Positions 22,410-33,609 of a DNA stretch of 64,000 bases are shown piece after piece. A program made the translations under genes and the position numbers. Position 1 is the first letter of the stretch. Each line of letters starts with the position of its first letter. Below the pieces are notes generated by a model. It ran no database searches. It saw only the letters and a program-made list of their open reading frames with translations, and had not been told where the DNA came from. Where the stretch lies: positions 200,914,501-200,978,500 of the forward strand of contig CM057458.1 of NCBI GenBank assembly GCA_016271365.2. Reading direction: 5' to 3'. The DNA is from Neoceratodus forsteri (Eukaryota; Chordata; Ceratodontiformes; Ceratodontidae).

Positions 22410-22634
22410 TATACGTACAGGTATGGGGCAGAGACTCAACCCAGACAAAACTGAAGTACTGATGATTGAGCTGCGTATCAGGGGGATGGCAGTGTTAGGG
22501 AGGAAAATGGGGCTTTGCCTTGGTACCTCCAGGCTTGACACAAAAAGATAAAGAATATGGGTGTCATCCTGGACAGAGCGCTGATGTTTGAGGCTTGGGT
22601 GTCTGCAGTCATCCAGAATGGCTTCTACTATCTT

Positions 22635-22650
22635 AGAAATATCAGCTGGA
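22635..22650. repeat. L1 target-site duplication, left copy
   Basis: AGAAATATCAGCTGGA, identical to 28805-28820. The 16-bp perfect duplication brackets the L1 and defines its exact ends. Confidence 0.95.
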
Positions 22651-22820
22651 GGTGGATCACGTGATGCAGGGTACCGAGTAGAAGCTCCTCTGCATAGCTC
22701 CAACCTCCTAACTGCAAATAATCACTATTTTGGTCATTATTTCTCCCTAAAAACCAGAAAGATTACAGATTATCACCTTTTTTAATATCCCGGGCTCCTG
22801 CTTGCTTGTTTTCATCAATT

Positions 22821-23687
22821 ATGGAGGTCTACATGAAGAAGCCTCCACAGAAGCACACACCGCCGGTCACTCCCTAGAAGGCCCCGAAAAAATCAAGGGC
22901 CTTGAGTGCAGTGGATAAGCCTGAGCTTCAAAGCCTGATCACTGAGCAAGAACCCTTAACTTTGAGCAGATTTTTGGAAGAGTTTAAACCCTTCCAGGAG
23001 GAAATCAAAGAAATCTCAGCTGAAATTAAATCCCTCTCTAAAAAACTCGAGGAGATCACGATGAAAACTTCAGATAATACAGCTTGAATCTCCTCTCTTG
23101 AGAAGCAAGTGGAAAAAATCGATCCCGGTCTCGTAGTTATGCGGCAAAGAATTTCTAGTCTGAAAGCTAAGTTGGAAGATTTGAAGGGCTGCAGCCGAAG
23201 AAACAGTATTGTTATCTTGGGCCTTCCAGAAGGGGAGGAAGGCCAGAACATGCTCGCATTTTTGCAGAAGCTGATGGAAAAGGTCGCTGATCCCTCTCCC
23301 TTCAGGGCTGAGTACATCATTGAAAGGGCGCATAGGTCCTTGCGACCCAAACCATCTCCAGGAGCAACGCCACGTCCCATTATTTGTCGCTTTTTAAATT
23401 ACCTGGAGTGACAACATTTTCTGGCAAAAGTAAGAGAGCTGCAAGAAGTGAAATAGGAAAACACCAGGCTCAGAATTGCCCAAGATTTACCGGGATTGGC
23501 CAGGGTGAAGCGCACTGCTTTTCACCCTATTGTATCGAAAGTTAAAGCAGCAGGCCTTCGCTTTAGAATGGGGTATCCATCTAGATTGCAGGTACTAGTG
23601 GATGGTACCTGGTCAACATACGAGAATCCTGAAGCTGCTCTTGTGGGACTTAAGGCTGCTTTCCCTGATCTGTTTTGGGACACTTGA
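22821..23687 (+). pseudogene. L1 ORF1 protein (RNA-binding chaperone), interrupted
   Basis: One frame of 288 codons from ATG 22821, with four stops: TAG at 22875, TGA at 23085, TGA at 23409, TAG at 23451. Residues ~28-115 form a heptad-rich coiled coil (LSRFLEEFKPFQEEIKEISA, then IKSLSKKLEEI). This is followed by the RRM start CSRRNSIVILGLPEGEEG (from ~23192), IIERAHRSL, and a C-terminal domain with AAGLRFRMGYPSRLQVLV. This order (coiled coil, RRM, CTD) is that of L1 ORF1p, which binds L1 RNA as a trimer. The length is close to the family norm of ~300-340 residues. Two of the stops are TGA, as produced by CpG decay of Arg codons. Confidence 0.85.
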
Positions 23688-24819
23688 TCCGGTTGGTTGG
23701 TCTCATCCTGCCCTGCGATGGAAGGGAGAAGAATTTTCTCGTGCTACTGTGCAAAAATAGGAATGAATAACTGTCTGGTCTCGAAGGTTCCTGAATATCA
23801 TGATGGAGGGGCCTATCCTCATCAGAAATTCTGATCTCTTATACTTTACATCTCAGCGCTCAGTGTTTTGGAGCGGCTTCATATCTCAAGATTTTATCTC
23901 TAGGGGGTTGTGTCTTGTCTGGGAGGAAGTTCCCTTTTTTCTCACAAGGATCACATTCTCCGGTTTCTCTTTTACAAGGACACCAAATTGTTTCTCATGA
24001 TCTAGTTAATAAAATGAAAGCCCTTAGGCTTGGTGTTTTTGATTGCTAGGGCACTAGTTAAGAGAACGACCTCTTGGTATCAGCGCTTTCGAGATAATAT
24101 CACCAGAGGGTGCTCTTGCAGTATTTTTGATGGTTCAACCCCTTTATTTGTCTCAGGTATTTGTTTTTCCCGGGTACAGATAACAGTGGGGGCTTGGGAA
24201 CAGATGGAGATCCGCTACTTGGGAGCATTTAGTTCTTTGGCTAATATATCCACTGGGAAAATTTTCAATCTTGCTAGTGGCAGCAGTTACGATAGCAGAT
24301 TCTGCTATTATGCTTTACATTGCTTGTTTCCTTCTCAGGTATTCGGGTTTTCTGGACTGATCCCAAGTGGGGGATGCTCTCTCTTCCCCCTTTCACTCTC
24401 GCTCTCGCTCTCTGTTTTTCTGGATGTCAGGAGTCCAGTACTTGTCTATTACCACTTACATTATCTTTACCTTCGATTAGATATTGCTGACCATTGTTTG
24501 TATAAGAAGGTTCACATATTAGGGCAGGGTTTTTGGGTACATGTTTGGGAGGTTGGAGGGAGGAAGGAAACGGTATTGTGCTGAATGTTGCTCTGACAGT
24601 TGGGGTGGGGAGGGGCTATATTATGTTTATGAATTTTGTTTTACTTGTTTGTTGGGCGAGTTTGGATTATTTTTGGGGGGCGGGGAGATGTGGGTGGGAG
24701 GGAAGTTGATGTTGGGTTGGGAGGGGCATACAGCAGCAAACACGGGCTCTGGTCACTTAATTCTGATTGTTGTAATTCCTAGATCTCACATAAGAGTCTC
24801 CTTTTTCTTTTTTATTTAG
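23688..24819 (+). other. Long L1 inter-ORF spacer
   Basis: 1132 bp between the ORF1 stop and the ORF2 start. It includes a (CTCTCG)-rich stretch at ~24391-24412 and a G-rich block at 24601-24730. A 184-codon frame (24030-24584) has no recognisable domain and uses Ser/Phe/Cys-rich composition typical of pyrimidine-rich non-coding DNA. Mammalian L1 spacers are tens of bases long, so this is notable and may reflect a separate L1 lineage or an inserted sequence. Confidence 0.7.
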
Positions 24820-27800
24820 ATGGCCAGTAGTATAAATTTTGCTACATGGAATGTGAAGGGGATAAGGAAAAGGGTTAAATAATACCAAGTGTTAAAACAT
24901 TTAAGCTTATTATCTTCTCAAATCACATTCTTGCAAGAATCTCATTTACTGGAAAGTGAATCTCTGCAACTTAGGAGGCAACAAATTGGGCAGGTGTTTA
25001 CTGCCTCGGGGTCCACTAATAGCTGTGGGGTTATGATTCTGGTCAATAGAGACATTCCCTTTATCTCTAAACAAGTTCTCAGGGACCCGGATGGTAGATA
25101 TGTCCTGGTCCAGGGGAGTCTCTGGTCGATGCCAATTTTACTTGGCAGCATTTATGGGCCTAACGCAGATGATCCAGGCTTCTTTATGAAGCTTATCTCC
25201 ATACTCCTTCCCATGCTTCCTATTGGTATAATTATGGGCGGGGACTTCAGCTTGGTTCTTGATCCTGACGTGGATAGGTCTGGTAGTGGGTCGAGGGGTT
25301 TGTCACCCAGGCAGAGGGCCCTTAGGGACTTTCTGGATCGGTGCGGACTGTGTGATGTGTGGCGTGTACTATCCCCTAAGGACAGGGAGTATACCTTCAA
25401 TTTGCCTGTGCACAGAACCCAATCTCGCATCGACTATCTTTCTCTCTCTCAGGTCCTTCTGCCCAGGGTCTTATCTGCCTCGATTCAACCAGGCCCAGTG
25501 TCAGATCACTCGCTGGTGACTTCCAATTTGGCTTTTCTTAATATTACCCATAAAGAAACCCGATGGAAATTAAATGGCCAACTGCTCAAAGATATCAAAT
25601 ACCGTGACCTAATAAAGGAACAGATCGATTTTTTTTTCTCCACTAATTCCTCTGAGGACATGGCACCTGATATGTTGTAGGGTGCTTTCAAAGCGTACAT
25701 GAGAGGGATTATTATTAGCCTAGCCACAAAAAGAAAAAAGACTCGAGAGGCGGAACTACTAGCTTCATTATCTCTAATTAGGTCTCTGGAAACCAAGCTA
25801 TCCTGTAATGCCTCAGAAGAGGATATGAGGAGACTTCCGGTAGCTAAAGATAAATACTTAGATCTGTTGAGGGAGAAAGCAGAGTTATCTATTATTTGCA
25901 CCAAATCAAGCTATACCGCTCAAGGGGAAAAAGCAGGTCTCCTGCTGGCCTTGAGGTTAAAGCAGCTGGAATCTGCTAGGTTCATACCTCCAATTAGGGC
26001 CCAGGCAGATGGATCCCTGAAGGTGTCCCCTTCTGAGGTTGTGCAAGAGTTTGCCTCATACTATGAGCACTTATACAGGGACATGGACAACCCCTTCCTT
26101 AGAAGAGCTTGAGGCCTACCTGAAGGATTCTTCTATACCCTCTTTATCTGAGCCACAGAGGAAATTCCTATCCTCCCCAGTATCTCTGGAGGAAATATCA
26201 GAGGTCATCGGGGCTTTGCCCTCAGACAAGGTCCCAGGACCAGACAGTTTTTCCGCTTTATTCTATAAAACTTTTCGATCACAATTATTACCGGTTCTTC
26301 ACCGGTTGTACTGTCACATTCTTTCTGGTGCAAGAATAGATACACACCTGTTTGAAGCCCTGATTGTTCTCCTTCCTAAGCCTGATAAAGATCCAGAACT
26401 AGTGCAAAGCTACAGACCAATTTCTCTATTGAATCAAGATGTTAAAATTCTCTCGAAGATATTGGCTGATAGAATAACATGGGTCCTTCCAGACCTGATC
26501 AATATGTCTCAGGTGGGGTTTATGAGGGGGCGTTCATCAGCTGACCATCTACGTACCCTGTCACACATTGTCTCGGTGTCCATGGATGCTGCCTTTCCCA
26601 CGGGATTGGTCTCCTTGGATGCCGTGAAGGCATTTGATCGCATCAACTGGAATTTCCTGTTTGAGGCCCTTAAAGTATTTGGTCTTCCGGCCAAGTTTAT
26701 AGACTGGATTCAGGCCTTATATCAAACTACCTCTGCCAGAGTCTCCGCCAATGGAGCATTCTCCAAACCTTTTCTTTTGTCCTCTGGTACCAAGCAGGGA
26801 TGCCCCCTTTCCCCTCTCTTATTTAATTTATACTTAGAGCCCCTTATCTGAAACATTCTCAATAACCCGGAGATAAGTGGTATCCCGATAGGTAATCAAG
26901 TGGTGAAGATCACGGCTTATGCTGATGATCTCCTCCTTCATTTATCTCATTCAAAAACATTTATTCCCATCATGTCAGAGGAAATTGCCAAGTTCAGTAC
27001 TCTCTCAAACTATAAGCTGAATATAAATAAATCCTCCATTTTCCCTCTTAATCATAAGGTTTTCAAAAATGATGTGTCTCCTTTTGGTCTTGGCTGGTCT
27101 CCTCGTGTTCTCAGATACCTTGGTATTAATTTGATGCATAACCTCTCTTCCTGGTTTAAAGAAAATTTGGAGCCTCTTTCCCAAGTGATAGTTCAGGACC
27201 TCAATAGATGGTCAAAACTCCCTCTCTCTCTCTGGGGTGGCATTAATATAATTAAAATGAACGTTGTTCCTCACTTGTTTTATCCCCTCTTGCTCCTTAA
27301 CTCTTTTACTCCGTTATCGTGGTTTCAGAAAATGCACGGAATTTTCACAAATTTTATCTGGTCTAATAAACAAGCCAGGTTAGCATATTATAAGTTAGCC
27401 ACTCAGAAAACAGATGGAGGACTGTGGATCCCCCATCTGGCAATTTACTACTGGGCTAGTCACATTGCAAAGTATATGCGTTGGGTGAATCCGGATCCGG
27501 AACACTTAAGACCGGTGTGGCTCAAAATTGAGTTAGACTTTATTCAGTCCGAGAACATTGACCCCCAGACAATGTTCTATCTTAAAATAGCGTCCCTTCC
27601 TGACACCGTTAGCTGTCCCACTATTCGAACGTCCCTTAGAGTTCACACGCAGCTTTGTTCATTTCTGCGGTATTCACCAAACTTGGACTTGTCTCAGTCT
27701 ATTTGGAATTCCCGGTCTTTCACAATAAACAAAACGATGATATCTCGTAAATGGTTACCCCAAACTGGGGATGGGATAATCTCTACTTTTCTGGATGACA

Positions 27801-28609
27801 CGGGGGAATGGCTCTCAGTTCCTAATATAATTCTTAAATCTGACATTCCATTTGCTTTTCACTTCAGGGTGGTCCAATTAAAGTATCTCCTTTCTACAGT
27901 ATTTGGTAACACCCCTCCTCACCCACCTGCCTTTCTGTTTGTATCTGATCTCTCCTCCTTGTTGGGGTCACCAGGCGCTATTTCCAAAATATATTGTGTC
28001 CTATTTTATTGGAAATATGGGAGACCTGAAAGCCCCACTAGGCTCTGGGTCTCTTTTTTCCCTCAATATACTCCCAACTGGTCAGCCTTATGGAAGTTCT
28101 GCCATAAATACGTTTCTTAGGATAGACTCCACCTTATGCAATACCACATTATGCATAATGTGTATTATACCCCTGTGAAGCTGAGGAAGTGGGGTCTTAT
28201 AAGTTCAGGGGCTTGTACCAGAGGATGTCAAGAGGATGGCAGGCTTCTTCACGTCTTTTGGTCATGCCCCAAGATAAAGTCTTTGTGGATAGCCATACAG
28301 ACTAACCTAGATCCTATATTGGGTTTACAGGACTACTTCACCCTAGATGTATGTTTGTTGGGAGATCTATCCTCTATCAAGGTGAGAATCAGGAGATTTC
28401 ATATCTCCATGATTGCATTATCTGTTAAAAAAATCGTGCTTCAGCATTGGAGGGATACAGTAAGCCCAACATATCAGGAATGTGCTAATGAAATTTTGGC
28501 TAATCTACGTACAGAGAAAGCGATAGCGAGTCTCCATAATAAGTTGCAGTGGTACAAGAGTACTTGGGATCCCCTTCACATACTAATCATGTCCAGATTG
28601 GGTAAATGA
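24820..28609 (+). pseudogene. L1 ORF2 protein (endonuclease + reverse transcriptase), interrupted
   Basis: ATG at 24820; the frame runs ~1262 codons, near the usual ~1275. APE endonuclease: NFATWNVKG (residues 6-14), FLQES (catalytic Glu ~40), GGDFSLVLD (~140; the expected Asn after D-F is Ser), RIDYL (~203), SDHS (~228-231). RT: VPGPDSFSALFYK, LLPKPDK, SYRPISLLN, LDAVKAFDRINW (block A Asp), GTKQGCPLSPLLFNLY, and YADD at 26918-26929, intact. The C-terminal Cys-His motif C-x3-C-x7-H-x4-C is at 28214-28267, as in L1. Lesions: TAA at 24880, TAG at 25678, a frameshift between ~26085 and 26112, TGA at 26849 (just before IxxNPEI), and TAG at 28118. All other segments lie in one continuous frame. 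Confidence 0.92.
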
Positions 28610-28804
28610 GTCACTATAACCAAGGATCCTTGATTTGCGATATTACATAGTATTTTTCTATTACTGTATGGACTCTGCTGCTGATGGGGTGGGGGAGGGG
28701 GTTGGGACAGCTCATGTAACATTCGGAGTATATGCACAATATGTTGTAACTCTCTGTCCCCTATAATAGAAAATTTGCTAATAAAATCTGAATTAAAAAA
28801 AAAA

Positions 28805-28820
28805 AGAAATATCAGCTGGA
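28805..28820. repeat. L1 target-site duplication, right copy
   Basis: Identical to 22635-22650 and immediately after the L1 A-run. Confidence 0.95.
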
Positions 28821-29521
28821 TTTGTTCCCTAATCCTCCCGATGACTTGCCCTCTCTAATGCATGCTTTTGTGACATCTTGGCTTGATTACTGTAATGCCC
28901 TCTTCCTTGGGTTCAGTGGAGATATGTTGCAATGCCTGCAGCAAGGGTAGAACATGGCTGCAAGGTTGTTGACCGGCCTTCTGAGGACACGTCACATTAC
29001 CCCTGTGCTGCAGGAACTGTACTGGCTACTGATTAAGTGGCATATCTCCTACAAGGTTGGTTTGCTAACCTAGAAGGCCCTACACAGTCTGGGTCCAGAC
29101 TACCTATGTGGGCACTTATGTCCTTATCTGTCTGCTTGTCCCCTCCATTCTGGTGAAGAGGGCCTCCTAACTGTCCCCAGGACCAGACTTAAAACCTTTG
29201 GGGTCAGAACCTTTGAAGTGGCTGGTCTGTTACTTTGGGATTATTTGCCGGGGCACTGAGGAAGGCCCCCACAGGGAAAGTCTTCAAAAAGGAACTTAAA
29301 ACCTATTTGTTTGCTCAAGCTTTTGGTACTGTATCTAAATTATCTATTTATGAGTGACTTATTTATGAGTATGCAATCCTGCTCATAACTTTTATATCTG
29401 GATCTAGGGCCAGTTTACACTTATATGTATTGTAATTTAATTTATGTTTTGTTTTTCCTTTGTAGTGGCACCCTGGGTCTCTGGTGAAGGGTGCCACAAA
29501 TAAATAAAACTACTACTTCTA

Positions 29522-31240
29522 CTACTACTGCTCTCCCATGCACACAGACAACTGCATCATCTGATTATAACCGGGATTTAGTGGACATATAGGACAAAGG
29601 CAGGTTGTTAATAAAAACTATGAACAGAAAGGAACCAAGAACTGATCCTCGGGGTACACCATGGGTGATGATGTGTGCACTAGAGATTATTTCACCAAGC
29701 TTGACAGATTGAGACCTGTTTTGGAGGAAGAATGTGAACCACCGGGAAGTTGTGGAGCCCAGGCCCAATGTGTTTAGTTTATGCTGCAGCAGACTATGAT
29801 CAACAAGGTCAAATGTTTGGTCAGGTCCATGAACAGTCCACCTGTCACCAGGCCCTTGTCCATAGCTTGGTAGACTGAGTCTGTGAAGCTGATAAAAGCG
29901 GAGGAGGTTACATGACCCTTCCAGAAGCCATGCTGCTCCTTGCAGAGGAGCTTGTGCTGGTCTAGGTTAGATGTTGGTTGTGGACTATTCTCTCTTGTAG
30001 TGTGGCTAGGACCGAAAGGATAGAGGTCGATCTATAGTTGTCCAGGACAGTGCTTATGCCTTTCTTAAATGAGGGCACCACTGTGTCTGACTTCCAGCTG
30101 TCAGGAACTGACTGAGTCTTGAAGGAAATGTTAAAAGATTTGGTAATTGGTAGCATAATATTTTCAAAATTTGGGCAGCAATCCATCACTGCAATCAGAT
30201 TTATCCATGTTTAAATTGGTCAGAAGTTTGTAAACTTCATTAATTGAGACCTTTGTGGAGTAGAAACAAAGATAGAGCACATCTAAGGTTGGTTCATGTA
30301 CAGCTATATCGGACTCCCCACCTGTGATGCATTGGTCATATTTCTTTAGATTACAGAGGCGGTTGTTGAAATAAATCCACCACTGTTTTGGGATCTGTGT
30401 ATTTGGTGTCATTAACTTAGATGACCATGGGGGCCGCTGTTGTTCTAGGGCTATATTATTTATGCAAGACCACAATGTTTGGGTGTCAGTTAGGCTGGCC
30501 ACTTGTTGAGCTTTAAGATACAAGCTCTTGACTAGGTTGAGTTACATTTGCATTCATTCCTTAGGTGCCTGTTGGCCACCCAGGCCATTTTGGAGTCTGA
30601 ATTTTTAAAAGATACCCATGCCAGGTTCCCAGATTTCATTAATTTGAACAGGTCACTGATCAGCCAGTCTGAATTTAGATTAACTTTGCGCTTGATCAGG
30701 GTGATGCTTGTTGAGAAGCTTTGTGAATTCAGTGATGAAAACATGCAAAGCACAATTGACCTCTGGAACTGTGTCCAGGAAAGACCAATCCATAACAACT
30801 AGATCAGCTTGGAATGCTTGAGGGTTGAAACCTTTGTAGCTATGGTATAGTACTTTCTTAAGGTCAGGGATCCATACAGCACTACTAGGCCAGAGGCAAC
30901 AGACAGCAGAGTGGTCACTGATTATATTTGGCAAGTGACTGGATAACCTGATCATAGACGGGTTGCTGACTAATGCCCAGTCTATGGCAGAATGGTCCCT
31001 ATTTTATTGTTTAACCTAGTTGGGGTGGGAAGGGTCTACTTTAGAAGGTGATTGACTAGCACTTCTTTGTAAGCTGCAGTGCTAGATAGACAGTTGAAGT
31101 TGAAATCACCCAATGCTATTAATTCAGTGTGCCCCAGTGTGGATATCAAAAGTGCCACATCAAGCTTAGAATCAGATTGATATGAATAGGTCATATCAAT
31201 ACTGTTTTGATGTGTTAATACAGGTGTATACATTGTGATA
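29522..31240 (-). mobile_element. L2-like LINE fragment, endonuclease to RT palm
   Basis: Minus-strand order from the 5' side: endonuclease block LIALGDFNFNCLSS (31090-31130; GDFN intact); linker with TSRLHNLK-type residues (30680-30955); pre-RT region (30164-30523; LLTNLNMDKSDCSDGLLPKF, equivalent to the 'K..G.DG....' block); VPDSWKSDTVVPSFKKG and NYRSTSILSVLA (29962-30120); GVPRGSVLGSFLFIVFINNLPL (29590-29660); and a degenerate active site SDDAVV at ~29545. The 3' part after the active site is missing where it meets the plus-strand L2-like element ending at ~29515. Stops and frameshifts make it inactive. Confidence 0.8.
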
Positions 31241-31755
31241 TAATATGCTGGTAAAAAGCATGTATATCAATATATATGTTTTTGCTTTTCAAAGACAGTA
31301 TTAATATGATTTTTTATACCAACAGTGTGACCTTTAGGCAGTTTCTTTATATCGCTATATAAGTTATTACATCAATATAATAACTTTATGTACCAATATA
31401 AACTTCTTTTGCAACTAACATTTTATTGAATTTGAAAACATACATTTAACAAACATGGCATACTATTGCATCTAAACAGTACCATAAATTAAAAAAAATA
31501 TACGTTTTTTATGAAATGCTTGGCAGTTGAATGTATCAAATATGTACGAAGGCAGGGCTGTGCAGAAGTTGAAAATTCGGACTTTGTAGAATTCTGATCA
31601 GATTTTTTGAAATTCTGTGGAATTCTTTAAAATTCTGTGCAATTTAATGAAATTTCATTGAATGGTTGAAATGTATTTATTTGGTCTTAACTCAGCTGTT
31701 TATTGACTTAGAGACCTGATGTGTCATGATTAACACTGATTACATGTTGTAAGGT
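31241..31755. other. No recognisable feature
   Basis: AT-rich. 31550-31640 has repeated GAATTCTGTGGAATTC-like strings (four AATTCTGT/AATTCTTT units), possibly the edge of another degenerate transposable element. Nothing certain. Confidence 0.35.
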
Positions 31756-31763
31756 GTCATTAG

Positions 31764-33324
31764 CAGGGCCACTGGAAAATTGTGGGAAAAGTTACCCAAA
31801 ATTGCAGAGCTTTTTGCAAAAATTGCAGGTAAATTGCAGGAGTTTTACTATAGACCCTGAGTGCTTCACAGCAAATCTTTTAAAGTTTTCAGTAGCATGT
31901 ATTAGTCAGTCTAAACTGCTAAATGAATACACTACTACTTGAATATTTTTAAAACATAAAGAAACGTTTATGCTCCTAAAATGAATGCTAAACTAATAAG
32001 CTATCATAAGCACTGCCTGTCTTCCAAAATTTAAAAACATCTGCTTCATACAGTGCCAAATAGATTCTACAAAGTGAACCACAGCAAATCAATATTAATT
32101 AAATACAGAAGAAATATTTTTTTTTGTTTCTGGATGTAGAATAATGAAGCCTAATCAACAGCTGTTTACAGTGCTCTGACAGCTATTCACCCACTTTGGT
32201 ACAGGAAAATGTAAGCAGATAGAGTGGTAAATAATTGAATTTTAGTAAAATGTTAAAGTGCTTAATGTTCATAATTTGCACTGTAGGTACTGTACACTAT
32301 TTCTGAAATCACATATTTAAATATTAAATCTGAGGGTTATTGGGGCTGGCAGTATAGGCTAGAGATTAGAGTAACAAACTGTGAAGGATCTAAGGACATC
32401 TAGAAAACCTAGGTTTGATTCCCACAACTTCCACTTGCATACTGTGTGACTCTGAGCAGGTCACTTAACCCCCTTAGTGCTCCTGGGTTGCCCCTGAAAA
32501 CAGGCACTTGTGCCTAGTGGGCCTTACCCACTTACCAAAAAATATAAAAAAATACCAATATACTTTTACTTCATCATACAGTAGTCAGGGTATACCCTGT
32601 AATTTACCTTTGTTTTACTCTGGCTGCAATTATTTTGTTTAGTTAAAGATAAATGTTCAGATGCATTTTATGTGTTTTATAAGCTTGTTTTAGACTTTAG
32701 TCAGGTTGTTATTGTAGTCTTTGCATGTGAGCATCTAGGCGGTAGATTGCTAAGTGCGAGATCTCTGTTAGCAACTAGTTCATTCAAGTTTAAAATCAGC
32801 AGGGCCATCCAAAAATCCTAAAGCTATTTGAATCAGAACTAGTCTGAATGAAAGTATGCTCACAAGGAAAAACTTGCCCCACAATTTACAAAAAGGTTTC
32901 ATAGTTAGCACCTCATTTAAGTGAATGGGGTCATTTGCACCTTTTCTCCCATCTTTTGTTTCAGTCTCTGTAGCAACAAAAAGTTTTTTGATAGACTGCT
33001 TCAACACAAAACAAATGTTAAGAGTGTACTTATGCTTGGCCAGTGGATTTTGAAACCAAACAAGACAAGGATTCAAAAGAAAGCAGTGTCACATAAAACA
33101 CTTACCCTACCTTGCACTGCATTGCTTTGGCCAAACCTAAGTCTGCATGCAAAATTGTCAATATATTTGAGAGTATTTTATTAAAAATGTTAATACGTTT
33201 TACACAGTTCAATGTAAAAACTCAAAAATTGCAAGAAATTGTTGAACATGTCAGTTTTTGTGGAGAATGGTGAACATTGCAGATTCCGCAAAAGAATTGC
33301 TGGTGCAATTTTCCAGTGGCCCTG
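31764..33324. mobile_element. Non-autonomous hAT DNA transposon (1561 bp)
   Basis: Perfect 19-bp terminal inverted repeats: CAGGGCCACTGGAAAATTG at 31764-31782, with its reverse complement at 33306-33324. The flanking 8-bp duplication is GTCATTAG at 31756-31763 and GTCATAAG at 33325-33332 (7/8). The CAGGG terminus and 8-bp duplication are hAT hallmarks. The interior is AT-rich and lacks a transposase frame. It contains a MIR-like SINE at ~32335-32560. Subterminal AAAATTGCAGGTAAATTGCAG and inverse-like TTGCAAGAAATTG strings flank both ends. Confidence 0.9.
32335..32560 (+). mobile_element. MIR-like tRNA-derived SINE, copy 1
   Basis: A tRNA-like head has an A-box-like GGCAGTATAGGCTAGAGATT (32346-32365) and B box GGTTTGATTCCCAC (~32412-32425). 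A core follows, CTGTGTGACTCTGAGCAGGT then CACTTAACCCCCTTAGTGCTC, characteristic of MIR/CORE-SINE families, and the copy ends A-rich (ACCAAAAAATATAAAAAAAT). It lies inside the hAT element, so it inserted later. A second member is at 43945-44096 on the minus strand. Confidence 0.8.
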
Positions 33325-33332
33325 GTCATAAG

Positions 33333-33499
33333 GTCATAAAGACCTGCCAAATAGCCTGACATTTGAGTAGTTTACATTTATAGGGTATGAAATTCTGGCA
33401 TTTTATATTTTGGTAAAAATGTTAAGAAAATATTTATCTGCTTATAACCCGGCTACCTTTGGAGCTAGATATAGACAAATCAACATACAAACATTCAGA
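33333..33499. other. Short unassigned stretch
   Basis: AT-rich sequence between the hAT duplication and the CR1 3' end. No landmark. Confidence 0.4.
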
Positions 33500-33609
33500 C
33501 ATACGAAATTGCCAGCAGAAAAAGGCCCACAGATCTATCAAGTCTGCCTGATTGTGCAGCTCTTAGTTTCAAATTGCTACCACTGCCACACCACCATCCA
33601 AACCTCTCT

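Larger units (their letters stand above)
22651..28804 (+). mobile_element. Full-length L1 LINE (6154 bp)
   Basis: Structure: a 170-bp 5' leader, ORF1 (22821-23687), an unusually long inter-ORF spacer (1132 bp), ORF2 (24820-28609), a ~190-bp 3' UTR and an A-rich end (AATAAAATCTGAATT plus A-run, 28780-28804). The element is bracketed by a perfect 16-bp target-site duplication, so both ends are exact and the 5' end is probably complete. The 5' leader begins with the 10-bp palindrome ATCACGTGAT (22656-22665; an E-box CACGTG). ORF1 carries four in-frame stops, and ORF2 four stops plus one frameshift, so it is inactive. The perfect duplication argues for fairly recent insertion relative to its neighbours. 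Confidence 0.93.
22410..29515 (+). mobile_element. L2-like LINE (3' half) split by a full-length L1
   Basis: The left piece, 22410-22650, encodes LNPDKTEVLMIE and 'VSSW'-type post-RT blocks. The right piece, 28805-29515, encodes HAFVTSWLDYCNALFLG, MAARLLTGLLRTRHITPVLQELYW, GLLTVPRTRLKTFGVRTFEVAGLLLW and a KRELKTYLFAQAF-like end, the classic C-terminal region of L2-like ORF2. The 3' end is AAATAAATAAAACT plus a CTA-rich microsatellite at ~29500-29530. The two pieces join perfectly once the L1 (22651-28804) and one duplication copy are removed. Internal stops are present. Confidence 0.8.

Noticed and set aside
24030..24584. 184-codon open frame between the L1 ORFs as a third L1 gene
   Set aside because: No domain, no coiled coil or motif, Ser/Phe/Cys-rich composition from pyrimidine-rich DNA. 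A family consensus would be needed to claim it.
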